A stretch of 64,000 nucleotides of DNA from Thermocrinis albus DSM 14484 (GCF_000025605.1 NC_013894.1:419529-483528); one strand, 5' to 3'; counted from the stretch's first letter, positions 8,264 through 17,050 are shown. The notes: a model not told the origin generated them from the letters alone. Made by a program: numbers and translations.

Positions 8264-9526
8264 TTAAATCTTGGGTGGTTGCACCACCACGCAATGATAC
8301 TTATCACCTAGATTTTCCCTCAGACGCTTTATGTCCTCCCACCTAACCTCCTGTATCCGTGAAACGTACTCATCATCCGTTTTGTAACCAAGACCTAACA
8401 CCTCGTAAAAGCCCCTGTACCAGGCTCTTCTGGCTCTTGTTTGATGGTCAAGGATATAGTCGCCCACCATTCTCTTCTTAGCCAGCTGAAGATCTCCTTC
8501 TTCTATAGGAGAATGTAAGATCACTTTCACCAGGTCCTGAAGTGCATCCTGTGCCTTTTGGGGAGAAGTGCCTATGTAAGCTATAAGACGGGGAGATGCA
8601 AGGCGTGTTGGGTACATGGCAAAGGTGGCGTAAGCATAGCCCTTTTTCTCCCTCAACTCCTTAAAAAGCTTTGAGTTCATCCCATCACCCAGTATAGAGG
8701 TAAGGACCTTGAAAGCAAAGTAGTCCTTAGAGTTGTAAGGAACTGCGTTGAAAGCGCACATTATGGTTGCCTGAGATCCTTCCCTCTCCACCTTTTCTAA
8801 CTTGGTTTCTTCTATATAAGTGCTCACCGTATCCACAGGATAACTACCTGCAGGTAAAGAAGAAAAAGCTTCTTCCAATTTTCCTCTCACCTGATCCCAA
8901 CTTATGTCTCCCGATATGCTCACCACCACGTTTCCACCTTTTACAAGCTGGCGCCACCGCTCAAGAAGATCTTCCCGTGTTATGTTCTGTATGTCCTCTT
9001 CTCTTCCTAAAGGAGATACTTCGTAGCTGGTTCCTCTGTAGGTTATCCTTCTTAGATGTTCCATGGCAAAGTCAAAGCCTCTCTCTCTGCTGGCCCTTAT
9101 AGCAACTATGGTGTTGTTCTTTTCCCTACTGAGGTCATCCTGCGAGAAGAGGGGTTCTGTCAGTATACTCTTTATAACCTCAAGAGCCTTTTCAAAACCC
9201 TGTGGTCTTGTAGAAAAGCTTATCTCCACGTAATCATCTGCCGTGGAGGTTGATATACTACCTCCCCAGTCTTCAAAGGTACTGGCTATACTGTAAGCGT
9301 CGTAGCTTTTAGTACCCCTTATAAGGAGAGTGGCCATAAGGTGTGTGGTGCCTCTCTTTTTCTCTCCGTGGGTACCCCCTTTTATGAAGATACTGCCGCT
9401 TACTATACCCCTGCCGTGAGTCTCTTCCACTATGATGCGTACACCGTTTTTGAGGGTCAGATAATGCACCTTACCACCTCCGTAGGAGATACCTAAAAAA
9501 CTCAGGAAAAGGAGTATTATAATCAT
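8264..9526 (-). CDS. M16 family peptidase homologue, non-catalytic subunit type
   Basis: The 420-residue protein has an N-terminal signal peptide (IIILLFLSFLGISYG) and two M16 domains. The zinc site HxxEH is absent; the corresponding place reads TTHLMATLLIRG. The C-terminal domain keeps the LREKKGYAYATFAMY region that supplies substrate-contacting Arg/Tyr residues in the non-catalytic partner of two-subunit M16 enzymes. Its ATG overlaps the stop of the catalytic M16 gene (ATGA, 9523-9526), strongly suggesting a heterodimer like mitochondrial processing peptidase alpha/beta. Likely periplasmic. Confidence 0.85.
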   Translation of the reverse strand: MIIILLFLSFLGISYGGGKVHYLTLKNGVRIIVEETHGRGIVSGSIFIKGGTHGEKKRGTTHLMATLLIRGTKSYDAYSIASTFEDWGGSISTSTADDYVEISFSTRPQGFEKALEVIKSILTEPLFSQDDLSREKNNTIVAIRASRERGFDFAMEHLRRITYRGTSYEVSPLGREEDIQNITREDLLERWRQLVKGGNVVVSISGDISWDQVRGKLEEAFSSLPAGSYPVDTVSTYIEETKLEKVEREGSQATIMCAFNAVPYNSKDYFAFKVLTSILGDGMNSKLFKELREKKGYAYATFAMYPTRLASPRLIAYIGTSPQKAQDALQDLVKVILHSPIEEGDLQLAKKRMVGDYILDHQTRARRAWYRGFYEVLGLGYKTDDEYVSRIQEVRWEDIKRLRENLGDKYHCVVVQPPKI

Positions 9527-10833
9527 CTCTTAGGTACCATAAGGAGTTCCACGTAAGGCCTTCCCAAGAAGTACCTCTCTAAAACCCGAAGAACGTCTAT
9601 CTTCCTTACACTTCTTATGTTGTTTTCAAAGTAAAGATAGTAATCCAATCTCCCTATGACTGTAGCAGAGTATCCTATGAAGTAAGCCTCTCGCTGAGGT
9701 TTTTCTTGAGTGAACACCTCACCGTTTATTATCCTTTCCTTAGCTTTTTCCACATCCTCGTCAGATAGGTTTGTACTGAGATCTTGCATAAGCTTAAAGA
9801 TCCTTTCCTTTACCTCTTGGTATTTGGAAGGATCAAAGGTGGCATAAATCACGTAAAGGTTGTCACGAGGCCTTCCCATGTCCCCTGTAGACACACTGTA
9901 AACCAAACCTTTCTCCCTCAGTTCCCTGTAGAAGAGGGATGTTCGTCCTCCTCCCAGAATCTGGTCCAGCACCACGAGAGCGTAGTACTCCTTCTCACCA
10001 GCCGGAACTGTTTTCCAGGCTATAGCCCACATAGCTCTCTCTAATCTCGGATCTTCCAACTTCTTGAAACGGTTCTGAGACCAATCAGGTTCCGGTAAAA
10101 AGTCGGAGAAGGGAACTCTTCTGCCCGTCTCCTTACCGAAGGTTTCTTCTGTCACCTTCAGCACCTCCTGAGGATCCACATCTCCCACCACCACCACGTA
10201 CATGTTTTGGGGTTGGTAGAAGTTTCTGAAGAACTCAAGAAGCATCTCTCTGTTGAACTTCTGGATTGTCTCTTCAAAGCCTATGATGGGAAAGCGATAG
10301 GGTGATACCTTGTAGGCCAGTTTTTCCAGCTCTTCCCACAACACGTTGGAGGGGTTGTCCTTGCCTCTTCTTAACTCCTCTATGACGATGGGCTTTTCTT
10401 TTTCCACCATCTGCTCCTGCAGTAAGGGTTTTTGGGTGAGTTGGTAAAGTAATCTCAAAGCCTGTTGCCAGTAAGGTTGCGCCACAGTGATGTAATAGAA
10501 GGTGTAGTCTTTGGAAGTTCCCGCGTTTATGTCGCCACCCATCTCTTCCACCAACCTATCTATCTCACCGTAAGGATACTCTTCCGAACCGTTAAAGAGC
10601 ATGTGTTCCAGAAAATGAGCCATACCCTTCTGTTGGTAGTTCTCGTAAATGGAACCTACCCTGAACCACACCTGTAGAGACACCGCTGTGGTGTCGTCCC
10701 TAGGATTCACTATGAGGGTGGCTCCGTTGCTGAGTTTGTACACTTTCAACTGAGTTGTGGCAAAGCTAACACTCATAACCACTACCTCCAGAAGCACTAT
10801 AAGGAGAACCAGCACAATGATAATATTATGCAA
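9523..10833 (-). CDS. M16 family zinc metallopeptidase, catalytic subunit
   Basis: The catalytic HFLEH zinc motif is intact (HFLEHMLFNGSEEYP) with the downstream Glu in the VEEMGGDINAGTSKDYT region, and the typical LREKGLVYSVSTG in the second domain. It forms an operon with the non-catalytic partner gene. The start is uncertain: a TTG at 10833 gives a hydrophobic signal peptide ending in SVSFA, while ATG 10776 has an excellent GGAGG site but starts inside that hydrophobic stretch. Export is expected because the partner has a signal peptide, so the longer form is given. Function is probably degradation of peptides in the periplasm. Confidence 0.88.
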   Translation of the reverse strand: MHNIIIVLVLLIVLLEVVVMSVSFATTQLKVYKLSNGATLIVNPRDDTTAVSLQVWFRVGSIYENYQQKGMAHFLEHMLFNGSEEYPYGEIDRLVEEMGGDINAGTSKDYTFYYITVAQPYWQQALRLLYQLTQKPLLQEQMVEKEKPIVIEELRRGKDNPSNVLWEELEKLAYKVSPYRFPIIGFEETIQKFNREMLLEFFRNFYQPQNMYVVVVGDVDPQEVLKVTEETFGKETGRRVPFSDFLPEPDWSQNRFKKLEDPRLERAMWAIAWKTVPAGEKEYYALVVLDQILGGGRTSLFYRELREKGLVYSVSTGDMGRPRDNLYVIYATFDPSKYQEVKERIFKLMQDLSTNLSDEDVEKAKERIINGEVFTQEKPQREAYFIGYSATVIGRLDYYLYFENNIRSVRKIDVLRVLERYFLGRPYVELLMVPKR

Positions 10834-10837
10834 TGTT

Positions 10838-11356
10838 GTGATAGTGGTGGTGATGGGTCTTTCGGGGAGCGGTAAATCTTATCTGGCCAAGTTGCTCCAT
10901 CGTTACTGGGGTTTCGAATGGATAAGAAGTGACGAGATAAGGAAAAAACTGGCCGGGATAGAACCGACAAAGCACGTAAGGGAGGCCTTCGGTGAGGGTA
11001 TATACTCTCAAGACTGGACCGAGAGGGTATATAGTCAGATGGTGAAGATGGCTGAGGATCTGGTGAAGGAGGGGAAAAAGGTGGTACTGGACGCCACCTT
11101 TTTGAAGGAGTGGCAGAGAGAGTTAGTAAAATCGGCTTTCCCTGATGCTATTTTTCTACTGGCCGAGGCAAGTGACGAGACCATAAGGCGTAGGTTGAGG
11201 GAAAGAGAAGATATCTCCGACGCCACAGAGGAGATATACCTAAAACAGAAGGAGGTATTTGAAAGACCTTCTTACGCGGTGGTGGTAAACACGGAGAAAA
11301 GTGAAGAGGAGCTTAGGGAGTTATTGCAAAATCTTCTTTCGGCAAAAGGGGTTTGA
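10838..11356 (+). CDS. P-loop kinase (AAA_33/zeta-like family)
   Basis: The protein is a small nucleoside/nucleotide-kinase-like ATPase of about 172 residues. The Walker A motif is MGLSGSGKS at its N terminus, and IRSDEIRKKLAG and VLDATFL follow, then an Arg-rich lid (IRRRLRERED). The substrate is not evident; related proteins phosphorylate diverse small molecules. I prefer GTG 10838, which puts the P-loop a few residues from the start and has TATTAT 8 bases upstream. ATG 10817, with AAGGAG 10 bases before it, is an alternative that would overlap the divergent M16 gene. The 3' end overlaps the convergent S41 protease gene by 44 bp. Confidence 0.75.
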   Translation: MIVVVMGLSGSGKSYLAKLLHRYWGFEWIRSDEIRKKLAGIEPTKHVREAFGEGIYSQDWTERVYSQMVKMAEDLVKEGKKVVLDATFLKEWQRELVKSAFPDAIFLLAEASDETIRRRLREREDISDATEEIYLKQKEVFERPSYAVVVNTEKSEEELRELLQNLLSAKGV

Positions 11357-12452
11357 TACACTTCAGAGCAGAGGACAGAGAATCGTCCTTTCCTAAAGGA
11401 CAGTCTGGCCTTATGCCACCATCCGGTGCTATGGGGGAACCGTCGGGCAATTTCATGACAAAGGTCACCAGCCTCACCACCTTCCCACAGGAGTTAAGGG
11501 GATAAACGTTACTTCCCACATACTTTCCGAAAGTGTTTTCACCCGCTACAACCGCTTTGGCATACCTTTTGAGAAGGGCAGTGAGTAGTTCACCCGCTGA
11601 CGCTGTGTTTCTGTTAACGAGAACCAAAATAGGCATTCCAATGCCCTTTCTGTTACTGAATTCATAAAGAACAACGCCGTTACCCGCCGACTCTAAGTAG
11701 AACATCACCCCCTCACCACCTATCAGAGTGTCCGCTATACCTTTGGCCACCGATATGAGGCCTCCGCTGTTGTTTCTTAGATCCAGTACAAGACCATCTA
11801 TACCTTCTGATATCAGTTTTTCTAAAGCTGCAGAAAATTCCCTTAACGCAGGCATTGTAAAGTTAACGAGGTGTATGTAACCCAGTTTCTTACCCATGAA
11901 CTCCAGCACCTTTACGTCCTCTATAGGATCCACCACAAAGGGCCCTTTGTAAACATCAACGGTGACGAAAAGACCGTTCCTTATTAGGACTAGTTCTACG
12001 GGCTTTTCAGCAGGGGTGTTTCTGATGACAACACTCCACTTGGTGTTGTCTCTTTCGCCGTTGATGGAATAAATGATATCTCCGGGCCTTATGCCTGCCT
12101 TCTCAGCAGGGGAGCCTCTGAAAACCCTAACCACCTGACCTTTGTCATCCCACCTTATACCAATTCCTACCAACTTTCCTTCAGAGTACCAACTCCTGTC
12201 TTCCTCTATGTTGGTTATGGTAGTCCACTTATCACCCTTCTGGCGGAGAAACTGAATAGCCTCTGATTCATCCTGCCACGTGGGTAAAGGACCCAGTTTT
12301 TCCTTCCACAGGTAGTATCTCTGTATGTATTCCCTCAGTCTCTGCAGTGTTTCCTCTCTGGAGCAAGTTTCCTGACTGTAAGCTAACTGAAGCAGTATGA
12401 GAAGTAGGAAAATGGGCAGGTTCATAGCTCCGCAGTATCCTAATAATAACAT
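11313..12452 (-). CDS. S41 family C-terminal processing peptidase (CtpA-like)
   Basis: The 379-residue protein has a signal peptide (NLPIFLLLILLQLAYS), a central PDZ domain (VFRGSPAEKAGIRPGDIIYSI) and a tail-specific protease domain. The catalytic serine lies in NTASAGELL and the lysine about 26 residues later in TFGKYVG. Such enzymes trim C termini of periplasmic proteins. The start could be ATG 12452 or ATG 12425; both keep the signal peptide, and the first has a weak AAAGG ribosome site. The DLRNNSGGL motif before the serine is typical of the family. Confidence 0.9.
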   Translation of the reverse strand: MLLLGYCGAMNLPIFLLLILLQLAYSQETCSREETLQRLREYIQRYYLWKEKLGPLPTWQDESEAIQFLRQKGDKWTTITNIEEDRSWYSEGKLVGIGIRWDDKGQVVRVFRGSPAEKAGIRPGDIIYSINGERDNTKWSVVIRNTPAEKPVELVLIRNGLFVTVDVYKGPFVVDPIEDVKVLEFMGKKLGYIHLVNFTMPALREFSAALEKLISEGIDGLVLDLRNNSGGLISVAKGIADTLIGGEGVMFYLESAGNGVVLYEFSNRKGIGMPILVLVNRNTASAGELLTALLKRYAKAVVAGENTFGKYVGSNVYPLNSCGKVVRLVTFVMKLPDGSPIAPDGGIRPDCPLGKDDSLSSALKCIKPLLPKEDFAITP

Positions 12453-12477
12453 CTGTGGTGCCTTTTGGCAACGCTGT

Positions 12478-12483
12478 TAAAAT
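12478..12483 (+). promoter_or_regulatory. -10 box TAAAAT for the DUF4149 gene
   Basis: TAAAAT ends 8 bases before ATG 12492 and no Shine-Dalgarno is present, so transcription would begin at or near the start codon. On the other strand TATTTT (12484-12479) overlaps it and could serve the divergent S41 protease gene with a 5' leader of about 20 nt. Confidence 0.4.
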
Positions 12484-12491
12484 AAAAGACT

Positions 12492-12887
12492 ATGGAGAAG
12501 ATGCTGGTTTTTCTCAACAGCCTCTATCTGGGAATGGCTTCCTTTTTCAGTTTCTATGTGGCACCTACCCTCTTTAAGGTATTAGGCAAGGAGCAGGCGG
12601 GCAAGGTGGTGGAGAAGGTGTTTCCCGTTTACTTTGGTGTAGGTGGCCTTGTAGCACTTCTGTCCGTCCTTTTGGGTTTTCGGATAGGTAAATTCTTTGT
12701 CCTTCTAGCCATCCTCAATTTACTACTGCACATACTGCAGGAGTTTTACATACTTCCAACGGCAAACCAACTTAAGCAGAGTAACTACGAGGAGTTTATG
12801 AGATGGCACGGTATATCGGTGAGCGTGAATCTAGCCATTCTGGTGATAACCCTCCTCATGGTGGTGATAATACTCAGAAAGTTGTAG
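12492..12887 (+). CDS. DUF4149-family four-helix membrane protein
   Basis: The 131-residue protein has four hydrophobic segments (about residues 5-26, 48-62, 66-84 and 108-129). It has features of the DUF4149 family: YVAPTLFKVL near the first helix, PVYFGVGG before the second, and a WHGIS motif before the fourth. The function of the family is unknown. No ribosome site is visible. Its 3' end overlaps the RusA gene. Confidence 0.75.
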   Translation: MEKMLVFLNSLYLGMASFFSFYVAPTLFKVLGKEQAGKVVEKVFPVYFGVGGLVALLSVLLGFRIGKFFVLLAILNLLLHILQEFYILPTANQLKQSNYEEFMRWHGISVSVNLAILVITLLMVVIILRKL

Positions 12888-13249
12888 AGCTGTACATATC
12901 CACACTCCCTGTTCCTAAAAGCAACAGATACATAAGAAGGCGTGGTGGGAAGGTTTTTAAACCACCTCGTATAAAAAACTGGGAGGTGAGAGCCCTCTGG
13001 GAGATAAAACAGCAGTACTCGGGAAGTACCCTTTTGGGACCATTACGGATGGAAGTGGAGCTTACACTACCCAACCGGAGGAAGAGGGACATAGACAACA
13101 TGCTAAAAAGCTTGTGGGATATTTTAGAAAAAGCAAAGGTTATAGGCAACGACGATCAAATACAGGAACTTTACGTCATAAAAAGGTACTCTAAGGGGCA
13201 GCAGGGTACTAAGATAAGGATCATTGAAGGGATCTCAGATACTCAGTAG
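12803..13249 (+). CDS. RusA family Holliday junction resolvase
   Basis: The core PVPKSNRYIRRRGGKVFKPP, RRDIDNMLKSLWDIL and VIGNDDQIQEL matches RusA. The acidic residues of DID and NDD and the nearby Lys form the metal-dependent active site that cuts four-way DNA junctions. RusA is usually phage-borne but is a chromosomal, active resolvase in Aquifex. Family similarity starts about 30 residues into this frame. No ATG, GTG or TTG lies between, so either ATG 12803 (GAGGAG upstream) gives an N-terminal extension overlapping the previous gene by 85 bp, or a rarer start codon such as CTG 12890 is used. Confidence 0.85.
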   Translation: MARYIGERESSHSGDNPPHGGDNTQKVVELYISTLPVPKSNRYIRRRGGKVFKPPRIKNWEVRALWEIKQQYSGSTLLGPLRMEVELTLPNRRKRDIDNMLKSLWDILEKAKVIGNDDQIQELYVIKRYSKGQQGTKIRIIEGISDTQ

Positions 13250-14480
13250 GATTAAGGGGTATACCATCCTTGTCTCTAAGTTCAAAGTGAAGAACGCACC
13301 TTCCAGAATCCTTATCCTTTCCTATCACTGCTATAGCCTGTCCCTTTTCCACCGTGTCTCCTCTCCTTACCAGGTTGGTGGAGTTGTTGGCATAAAGGGA
13401 TATAAAGCTACCGTGATCTACAATGACCATGTTACCGTAAGCCTTAAGATCATCTCCGCTGTATATCACCTTCCCTGACTCAACAGCTCTTACCTTCTGA
13501 TCACAGTTTCCTACTATCTGCACACCCCTCTGAGCCTTTTCTATCTTACCCTCTACAGGCATAGGCAGTTTCCCTATGCTTATCTTCTTCTCTACCGGTG
13601 GTGGAGGTGGTGTCTCCCTCTCTTCCACCGTTGGTATTTTTTCCCTCTCTGTTTTCTTTTCCACTTTCTCTACCTTTTCAGCCACCTTTTCTTCTTTCAT
13701 TTTTTTAGGGATTTTTACCACCGTTCCCGGCTTTAGCCATTTTCCTTTCAGCTCTGGGTTTAGCTTTTCCAGCTCTCTGAGCGGTACACCCAGTTTTCGA
13801 GCCACATGCTGAAGCTTCGCCCCCTTCTTAACAGTGTAAGTGGTGTAATCAACCTCTTCTCCTTTTTTACTGACCTTTTCCACCTTTTCAGCCACCTTTT
13901 CTTCTTTCATTTTTTTAGGGATTTTTACCACCGTTCCCGGCTTTAGCCATTTTCCTTTCAGCTCTGGGTTTAGTTTTTCCAGCTCTCTGAGCGGTACACC
14001 CAGTTTTTGAGCCACATGCTGAAGCTTTGCCCCCTTCTTAACAGTGTAAGTGGTGTAATCAACCTCTTTCCCTTTTTTACTGACTTTTTCCCCGTGACTA
14101 CGTGCCGGAATCTTCAGCTCTTGACCTTCCTTTATGACATGAGATTTTAGTCCGTTGAATTTGGCCAACTCCTTTACATCTACACCAAACTTCTGAGCTA
14201 TCTCCTCAAGGGTATCACCCTTTTTCACCCTGTAGATGGCGTAATCTCCTTGTTTTTTCTCTGCCTTTGTCTTTACAGGTATACATATCTGCTGACCTAC
14301 CTTCAGCCTGTTCTCCTTAAGGTTTTTGTTGTACCGCTTGATATCGGATAGAGATACGCCGTACTCTCGAGCTATACTCTCCAAAGTGTCACCTTTTCTC
14401 ACTTTGTGGAACTTACACTCTTTCCCCCACGCTAAAGTTATAAGTAAGCTAATACCTAACAGAAAAACCCCTCTCCTCAT
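13221..14480 (-). CDS. NlpD-like LysM protein with degenerate M23 domain
   Basis: The 419-residue exported protein has a signal peptide and four LysM repeats (about residues 22-68, 80-126, 142-188 and 212-258). A Pro-rich linker (ETPPPPPVEKK) and a C-terminal LytM/M23 domain follow. The M23 zinc ligands are missing: the usual YxHL reads LYANNS and the HLHFE motif reads VLHFELR. This matches NlpD/EnvC-type activators of cell-wall amidases rather than active peptidases, so a role in septal peptidoglycan splitting is inferred. The third and fourth LysM units come from a recent DNA duplication (see repeat). The 3' end overlaps rusA by 29 bp. Confidence 0.88.
   Translation of the reverse strand: MRRGVFLLGISLLITLAWGKECKFHKVRKGDTLESIAREYGVSLSDIKRYNKNLKENRLKVGQQICIPVKTKAEKKQGDYAIYRVKKGDTLEEIAQKFGVDVKELAKFNGLKSHVIKEGQELKIPARSHGEKVSKKGKEVDYTTYTVKKGAKLQHVAQKLGVPLRELEKLNPELKGKWLKPGTVVKIPKKMKEEKVAEKVEKVSKKGEEVDYTTYTVKKGAKLQHVARKLGVPLRELEKLNPELKGKWLKPGTVVKIPKKMKEEKVAEKVEKVEKKTEREKIPTVEERETPPPPPVEKKISIGKLPMPVEGKIEKAQRGVQIVGNCDQKVRAVESGKVIYSGDDLKAYGNMVIVDHGSFISLYANNSTNLVRRGDTVEKGQAIAVIGKDKDSGRCVLHFELRDKDGIPLNPTEYLRSLQ
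13672..14091 (-). repeat. Two 210-bp tandem copies encoding LysM units 3 and 4
   Basis: Bases 13672-13881 and 13882-14091 are nearly identical direct repeats with a period of exactly 210 bp (70 codons). Only a handful of mismatches are seen over the pair, mostly synonymous. Each unit encodes one LysM domain plus its Lys/Glu-rich linker. The near identity at DNA level points to recent duplication or ongoing homogenisation. Confidence 0.95.
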
Positions 14481-14724
14481 GCTGAGGCACCTCCTTTACT
14501 ATCTCCATCACATCTACCCTAGCGCCCCTCGGACCTTCTGACACCTCCTTAAGAAACTGCCACACCACATCCTTATCTCCCTGGACCCATATCTCTACTC
14601 TACCGTCGGGTAGGTTCCTCACCCAACCATCGAGAGCATAACTCTCCGCCACCTTCCTAGTGAAGGCTCTGAAACCCACACCCTGCACCACACCCCGCAA
14701 GTACACCCTATAAGCCACCAACAT
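14449..14724 (-). CDS. acyP: Acylphosphatase
   Basis: The 91-residue enzyme hydrolyses acyl-phosphate bonds. The signature GVVQGVGFRAFTRKVA carries the phosphate-binding Arg, and GWVRNLPDGRVE carries the catalytic Asn. Length is standard. TATAAT at 14739-14734 ends 9 bases before the ATG. The 3' end overlaps the start of the NlpD-like gene by 32 bp, so they are co-transcribed. Confidence 0.95.
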   Translation of the reverse strand: MLVAYRVYLRGVVQGVGFRAFTRKVAESYALDGWVRNLPDGRVEIWVQGDKDVVWQFLKEVSEGPRGARVDVMEIVKEVPQHEERGFSVRY

Positions 14725-14759
14725 TATACGTTTATTATAACCTTATGTCCCCTTCCTTA

Positions 14760-16046
14760 TCAAAGACGGGTTGCTTGGCTATCAGAAAGCTCATGGAGTC
14801 TTTCCCTCATTTCTGGATAAAGAGGGAACTGTTCACAAAGTTCCATCACTTCTCCTCTCACCCTCTCTATCACCTTCTCGTCAGAAATGTTCTTAATAAC
14901 AGTGGATATCAGTTTAGCTATTCTCCTCATTTCGTCCTCTCTCATACCACGGGTGGTCATAGCGGGTGTACCGAGCCTTATACCGCTCGTTTTGGTGGGC
15001 GGTAGAGGGTCAAAGGGAACAGCGTTTTTGTTAACGGTGATGTGGGCTCTTCCGAGAGCGGCCTCCACCTCTTTACCGGTGAGTCCCGTCCCTCTTAGAT
15101 CCACCAGCACTATGTGGCTGTCTGTTCCTCCCGTCACTATCCTGAAGCCTTCCTTGGTCAGTTCCTCAGCGAGGGCCTTGGCGTTGGCTACCACCTGACG
15201 AGCGTAAACTTTGAATTCTTCTGTCATAGCCTCCTTGAAGGCTACAGCTTTGGCTGCTATGACGTGCATGAGAGGGCCACCCTGTATACCGGGAAATACA
15301 GACTTATCTATGTCCTTGGCAAATTGGCTTTTGCAAAGGATAAAACCACTTCGTGGACCCCTCAGTGTTTTGTGAGTGGTGGAGGTAACAAAGTGAGCGT
15401 AGGGCACAGGATTGGGATACACCCCTCCCGCTATGAGACCTGCGTAGTGAGCCATATCCACCATAAGGAGAGCTCCCACCTCGTCCGCTATCTCCCTCAG
15501 CTTGGCCCAATCTATGATGCGTGGGTAAGCGGATGCTCCTCCCACGATCAGTTTGGGTTTGTGTTCTTTTGCCAAACGATACAGCTGATCATAATCTATC
15601 AGCTCCGTGTTGGGATCAACACCGTAGTAGACGGCGTTGTATATCTTACCGGAAAAGTTTACCTTTGCACCGTGTGTAAGGTGTCCGCCGTGGGCCAGAT
15701 CCATTCCTAGTAGAGTATCACCTGGTTGTAGGACAGCCATGTAAACGGCCATGTTGGCCTGACTTCCTGAGTGAGGTTGTACGTTGGCGTGCTCTGCGCC
15801 AAACAACTTTTTGGCCCTCTCTATGGCGAGGGTTTCTGCCACGTCCACCCACTCACATCCCCCGTAGTATCTCTTTCCCGGGAGTCCCTCCGCATATTTG
15901 TTGGTGAGTAAGGAACCCTGGGCTTCCATAACCGCCAAGGATGTAAAGTTCTCAGAGGCTATAAGTTCCAGATGGTAGAACTGCCTTTCGTACTCTTTCA
16001 GTATCACGTGGTAGATCTCTGGGTCTGTCCTCTTCAGATGGTCCAT
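14760..16046 (-). CDS. glyA: Serine hydroxymethyltransferase
   Basis: GlyA interconverts serine and glycine with tetrahydrofolate, using PLP. The 428-residue protein has [17 protein letters not shown] near the N terminus, the PLP lysine in [15 protein letters not shown] and the [13 protein letters not shown] segment. Length is typical. It is preceded by a 127-nt intergenic leader with strong complementary segments (see the leader entry), so riboregulation is plausible. The ribosome site is weak (AGAAGAG about 6 bases upstream). Confidence 0.97.
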   Translation of the reverse strand: MDHLKRTDPEIYHVILKEYERQFYHLELIASENFTSLAVMEAQGSLLTNKYAEGLPGKRYYGGCEWVDVAETLAIERAKKLFGAEHANVQPHSGSQANMAVYMAVLQPGDTLLGMDLAHGGHLTHGAKVNFSGKIYNAVYYGVDPNTELIDYDQLYRLAKEHKPKLIVGGASAYPRIIDWAKLREIADEVGALLMVDMAHYAGLIAGGVYPNPVPYAHFVTSTTHKTLRGPRSGFILCKSQFAKDIDKSVFPGIQGGPLMHVIAAKAVAFKEAMTEEFKVYARQVVANAKALAEELTKEGFRIVTGGTDSHIVLVDLRGTGLTGKEVEAALGRAHITVNKNAVPFDPLPPTKTSGIRLGTPAMTTRGMREDEMRRIAKLISTVIKNISDEKVIERVRGEVMELCEQFPLYPEMRERLHELSDSQATRL

Positions 16047-16173
16047 ACTTCACTCTTCTACCCGGACATAGGCGTCCACAGTCCGGGTGCTGGGGTATTT
16101 TTATACCGCCTCTTGGCGGATGCCCATGCCCCAGCAGGCGGTATTTGGACATCCGCACTAAAACTAAATATTA
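16047..16173 (-). ncRNA. Structured 5' leader of glyA, candidate riboswitch or attenuator
   Basis: Read on the minus strand, the leader holds five perfect pairings. They are: GCGGATG (16156-16150) with CATCCGC (16122-16116); ATACCGCC (16144-16137) with GGCGGTAT (16110-16103); TGCTGGGG (16136-16129) with CCCCAGCA (16095-16088); CCGCC/GGCGG around AAGA (16119-16106); and ACCCGGAC with GTCCGGGT (16088-16060, 13-nt loop). The second and fourth compete for the same strand, and so do the first and fourth. The third crosses the first and second, as in a pseudoknot. This is the layout of a switch. No known class is recognised. A GATAAT box at 16175-16170 could place the transcript start just before the first stem. 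Confidence 0.55.
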
Positions 16174-17037
16174 TCACTTTACCGCTCTGTGAGTTCTGTA
16201 TGGCACGGGTATATACTGTACGGAGGGAACCTGAGAACCCATGGGCTGAGGGAACAACTCCATAAGCTCGTATACTTCCTCGGGCACATCGGTGGATATG
16301 TTGAGACCCAAAGACTTCAGGTACTCCACCGTAAGGGGATAGTCATGGGTGTACTTACCTACCGACAGTTCTTTGGCAATACTTTGGGCCTTCTCTCTAT
16401 CCATACCCTTTGAAGTCAGAAGATAGGTGACGTACTGTTCCATCTGCTCTATGGCTTTCCTTGCCACATCTGCCATCACTATAGTCTGGTCATCTATATC
16501 CTTTACATCTTTTATCTCCAGAACCTTCAGTATAGATGCTGCTGGTAGCTGTCCTATCTGGGGATCCACTGGACCAAGCACCGCGTTGGGATCCATGATT
16601 ATCTCGTCGGCGGCAAGAGCTATGAGGGTACCTCCAGACATAGCGTAATGAGGTACTATAACACGAACGGGACCTCTGTGACGTGCCAGAGCATTAGCTA
16701 TCTGAGTGGCGGCGAGAGCCAACCCTCCGGGTGTGTGAACTATGAGATCTATAGGCATGTCAGGAGGTGTCAGTCTTATGGCTCTGAGCACCTGCTCCGA
16801 GTCTTCTATGGTTATGTAACGGAATATGGGGATGCCGAAGAAACCCACACTCTCCTGTCGGTGAATGAGGGTGATGACTCTGCTACCTCTCTTTTTCTCT
16901 AAGGTCTCAATGAGAGAGTTTCTGGCATTGTTAAGGGCCCACCTCTTCCATAGAGGTAAAAGGAAGAACACCAGAAAGAGGATCCAAAAGAAGAAGTTGA
17001 AAAAACTAACGAAAGGGTTCACCATAGGTTGTTCCAT
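16174..17037 (-). CDS. Membrane-anchored Clp-fold serine protease (SDH_sah/SppA-like)
   Basis: The protein of about 287 residues has one N-terminal membrane helix (FFWILFLVFFLLPL) and a ClpP/crotonase-fold domain. IDLIVHTPGGLALAA and the presumed nucleophile Ser in HYAMSGGTLIALAADEI are followed by DPNAVLGPVDPQIG. This is the pattern of the serine dehydrogenase proteinase family, thought to degrade membrane proteins or peptides. I chose ATG 17037 because TATAAT (17050-17045) lies exactly 7 bases upstream. The frame extends 11 codons further, but that extension contains the promoter-like box. Confidence 0.8.
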   Translation of the reverse strand: MEQPMVNPFVSFFNFFFWILFLVFFLLPLWKRWALNNARNSLIETLEKKRGSRVITLIHRQESVGFFGIPIFRYITIEDSEQVLRAIRLTPPDMPIDLIVHTPGGLALAATQIANALARHRGPVRVIVPHYAMSGGTLIALAADEIIMDPNAVLGPVDPQIGQLPAASILKVLEIKDVKDIDDQTIVMADVARKAIEQMEQYVTYLLTSKGMDREKAQSIAKELSVGKYTHDYPLTVEYLKSLGLNISTDVPEEVYELMELFPQPMGSQVPSVQYIPVPYRTHRAVK

Positions 17038-17044
17038 AAAGGGT

Positions 17045-17050
17045 ATTATA
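17045..17050 (-). promoter_or_regulatory. -10 box TATAAT of the Clp-fold protease gene
   Basis: A perfect TATAAT reads on the minus strand from 17050 to 17045, 7 bases before ATG 17037. No Shine-Dalgarno is present. The spacing predicts a leaderless mRNA. Confidence 0.5.

Noticed and set aside
15114-15710. 198-codon open frame on the plus strand inside glyA
   Set aside because: It is antisense to conserved glyA sequence, with no start signal and no domain.
16047-16173. ZTP (pfl), glycine or THF riboswitch as the identity of the glyA leader
   Set aside because: CCGCCTG and GGGCA stretches recall the ZTP 3' half, but the upstream conserved ZTP segment (CGTGACTGGCG-like) is missing. The glycine and THF consensus blocks are also not found. 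Kept as an unnamed structured leader.
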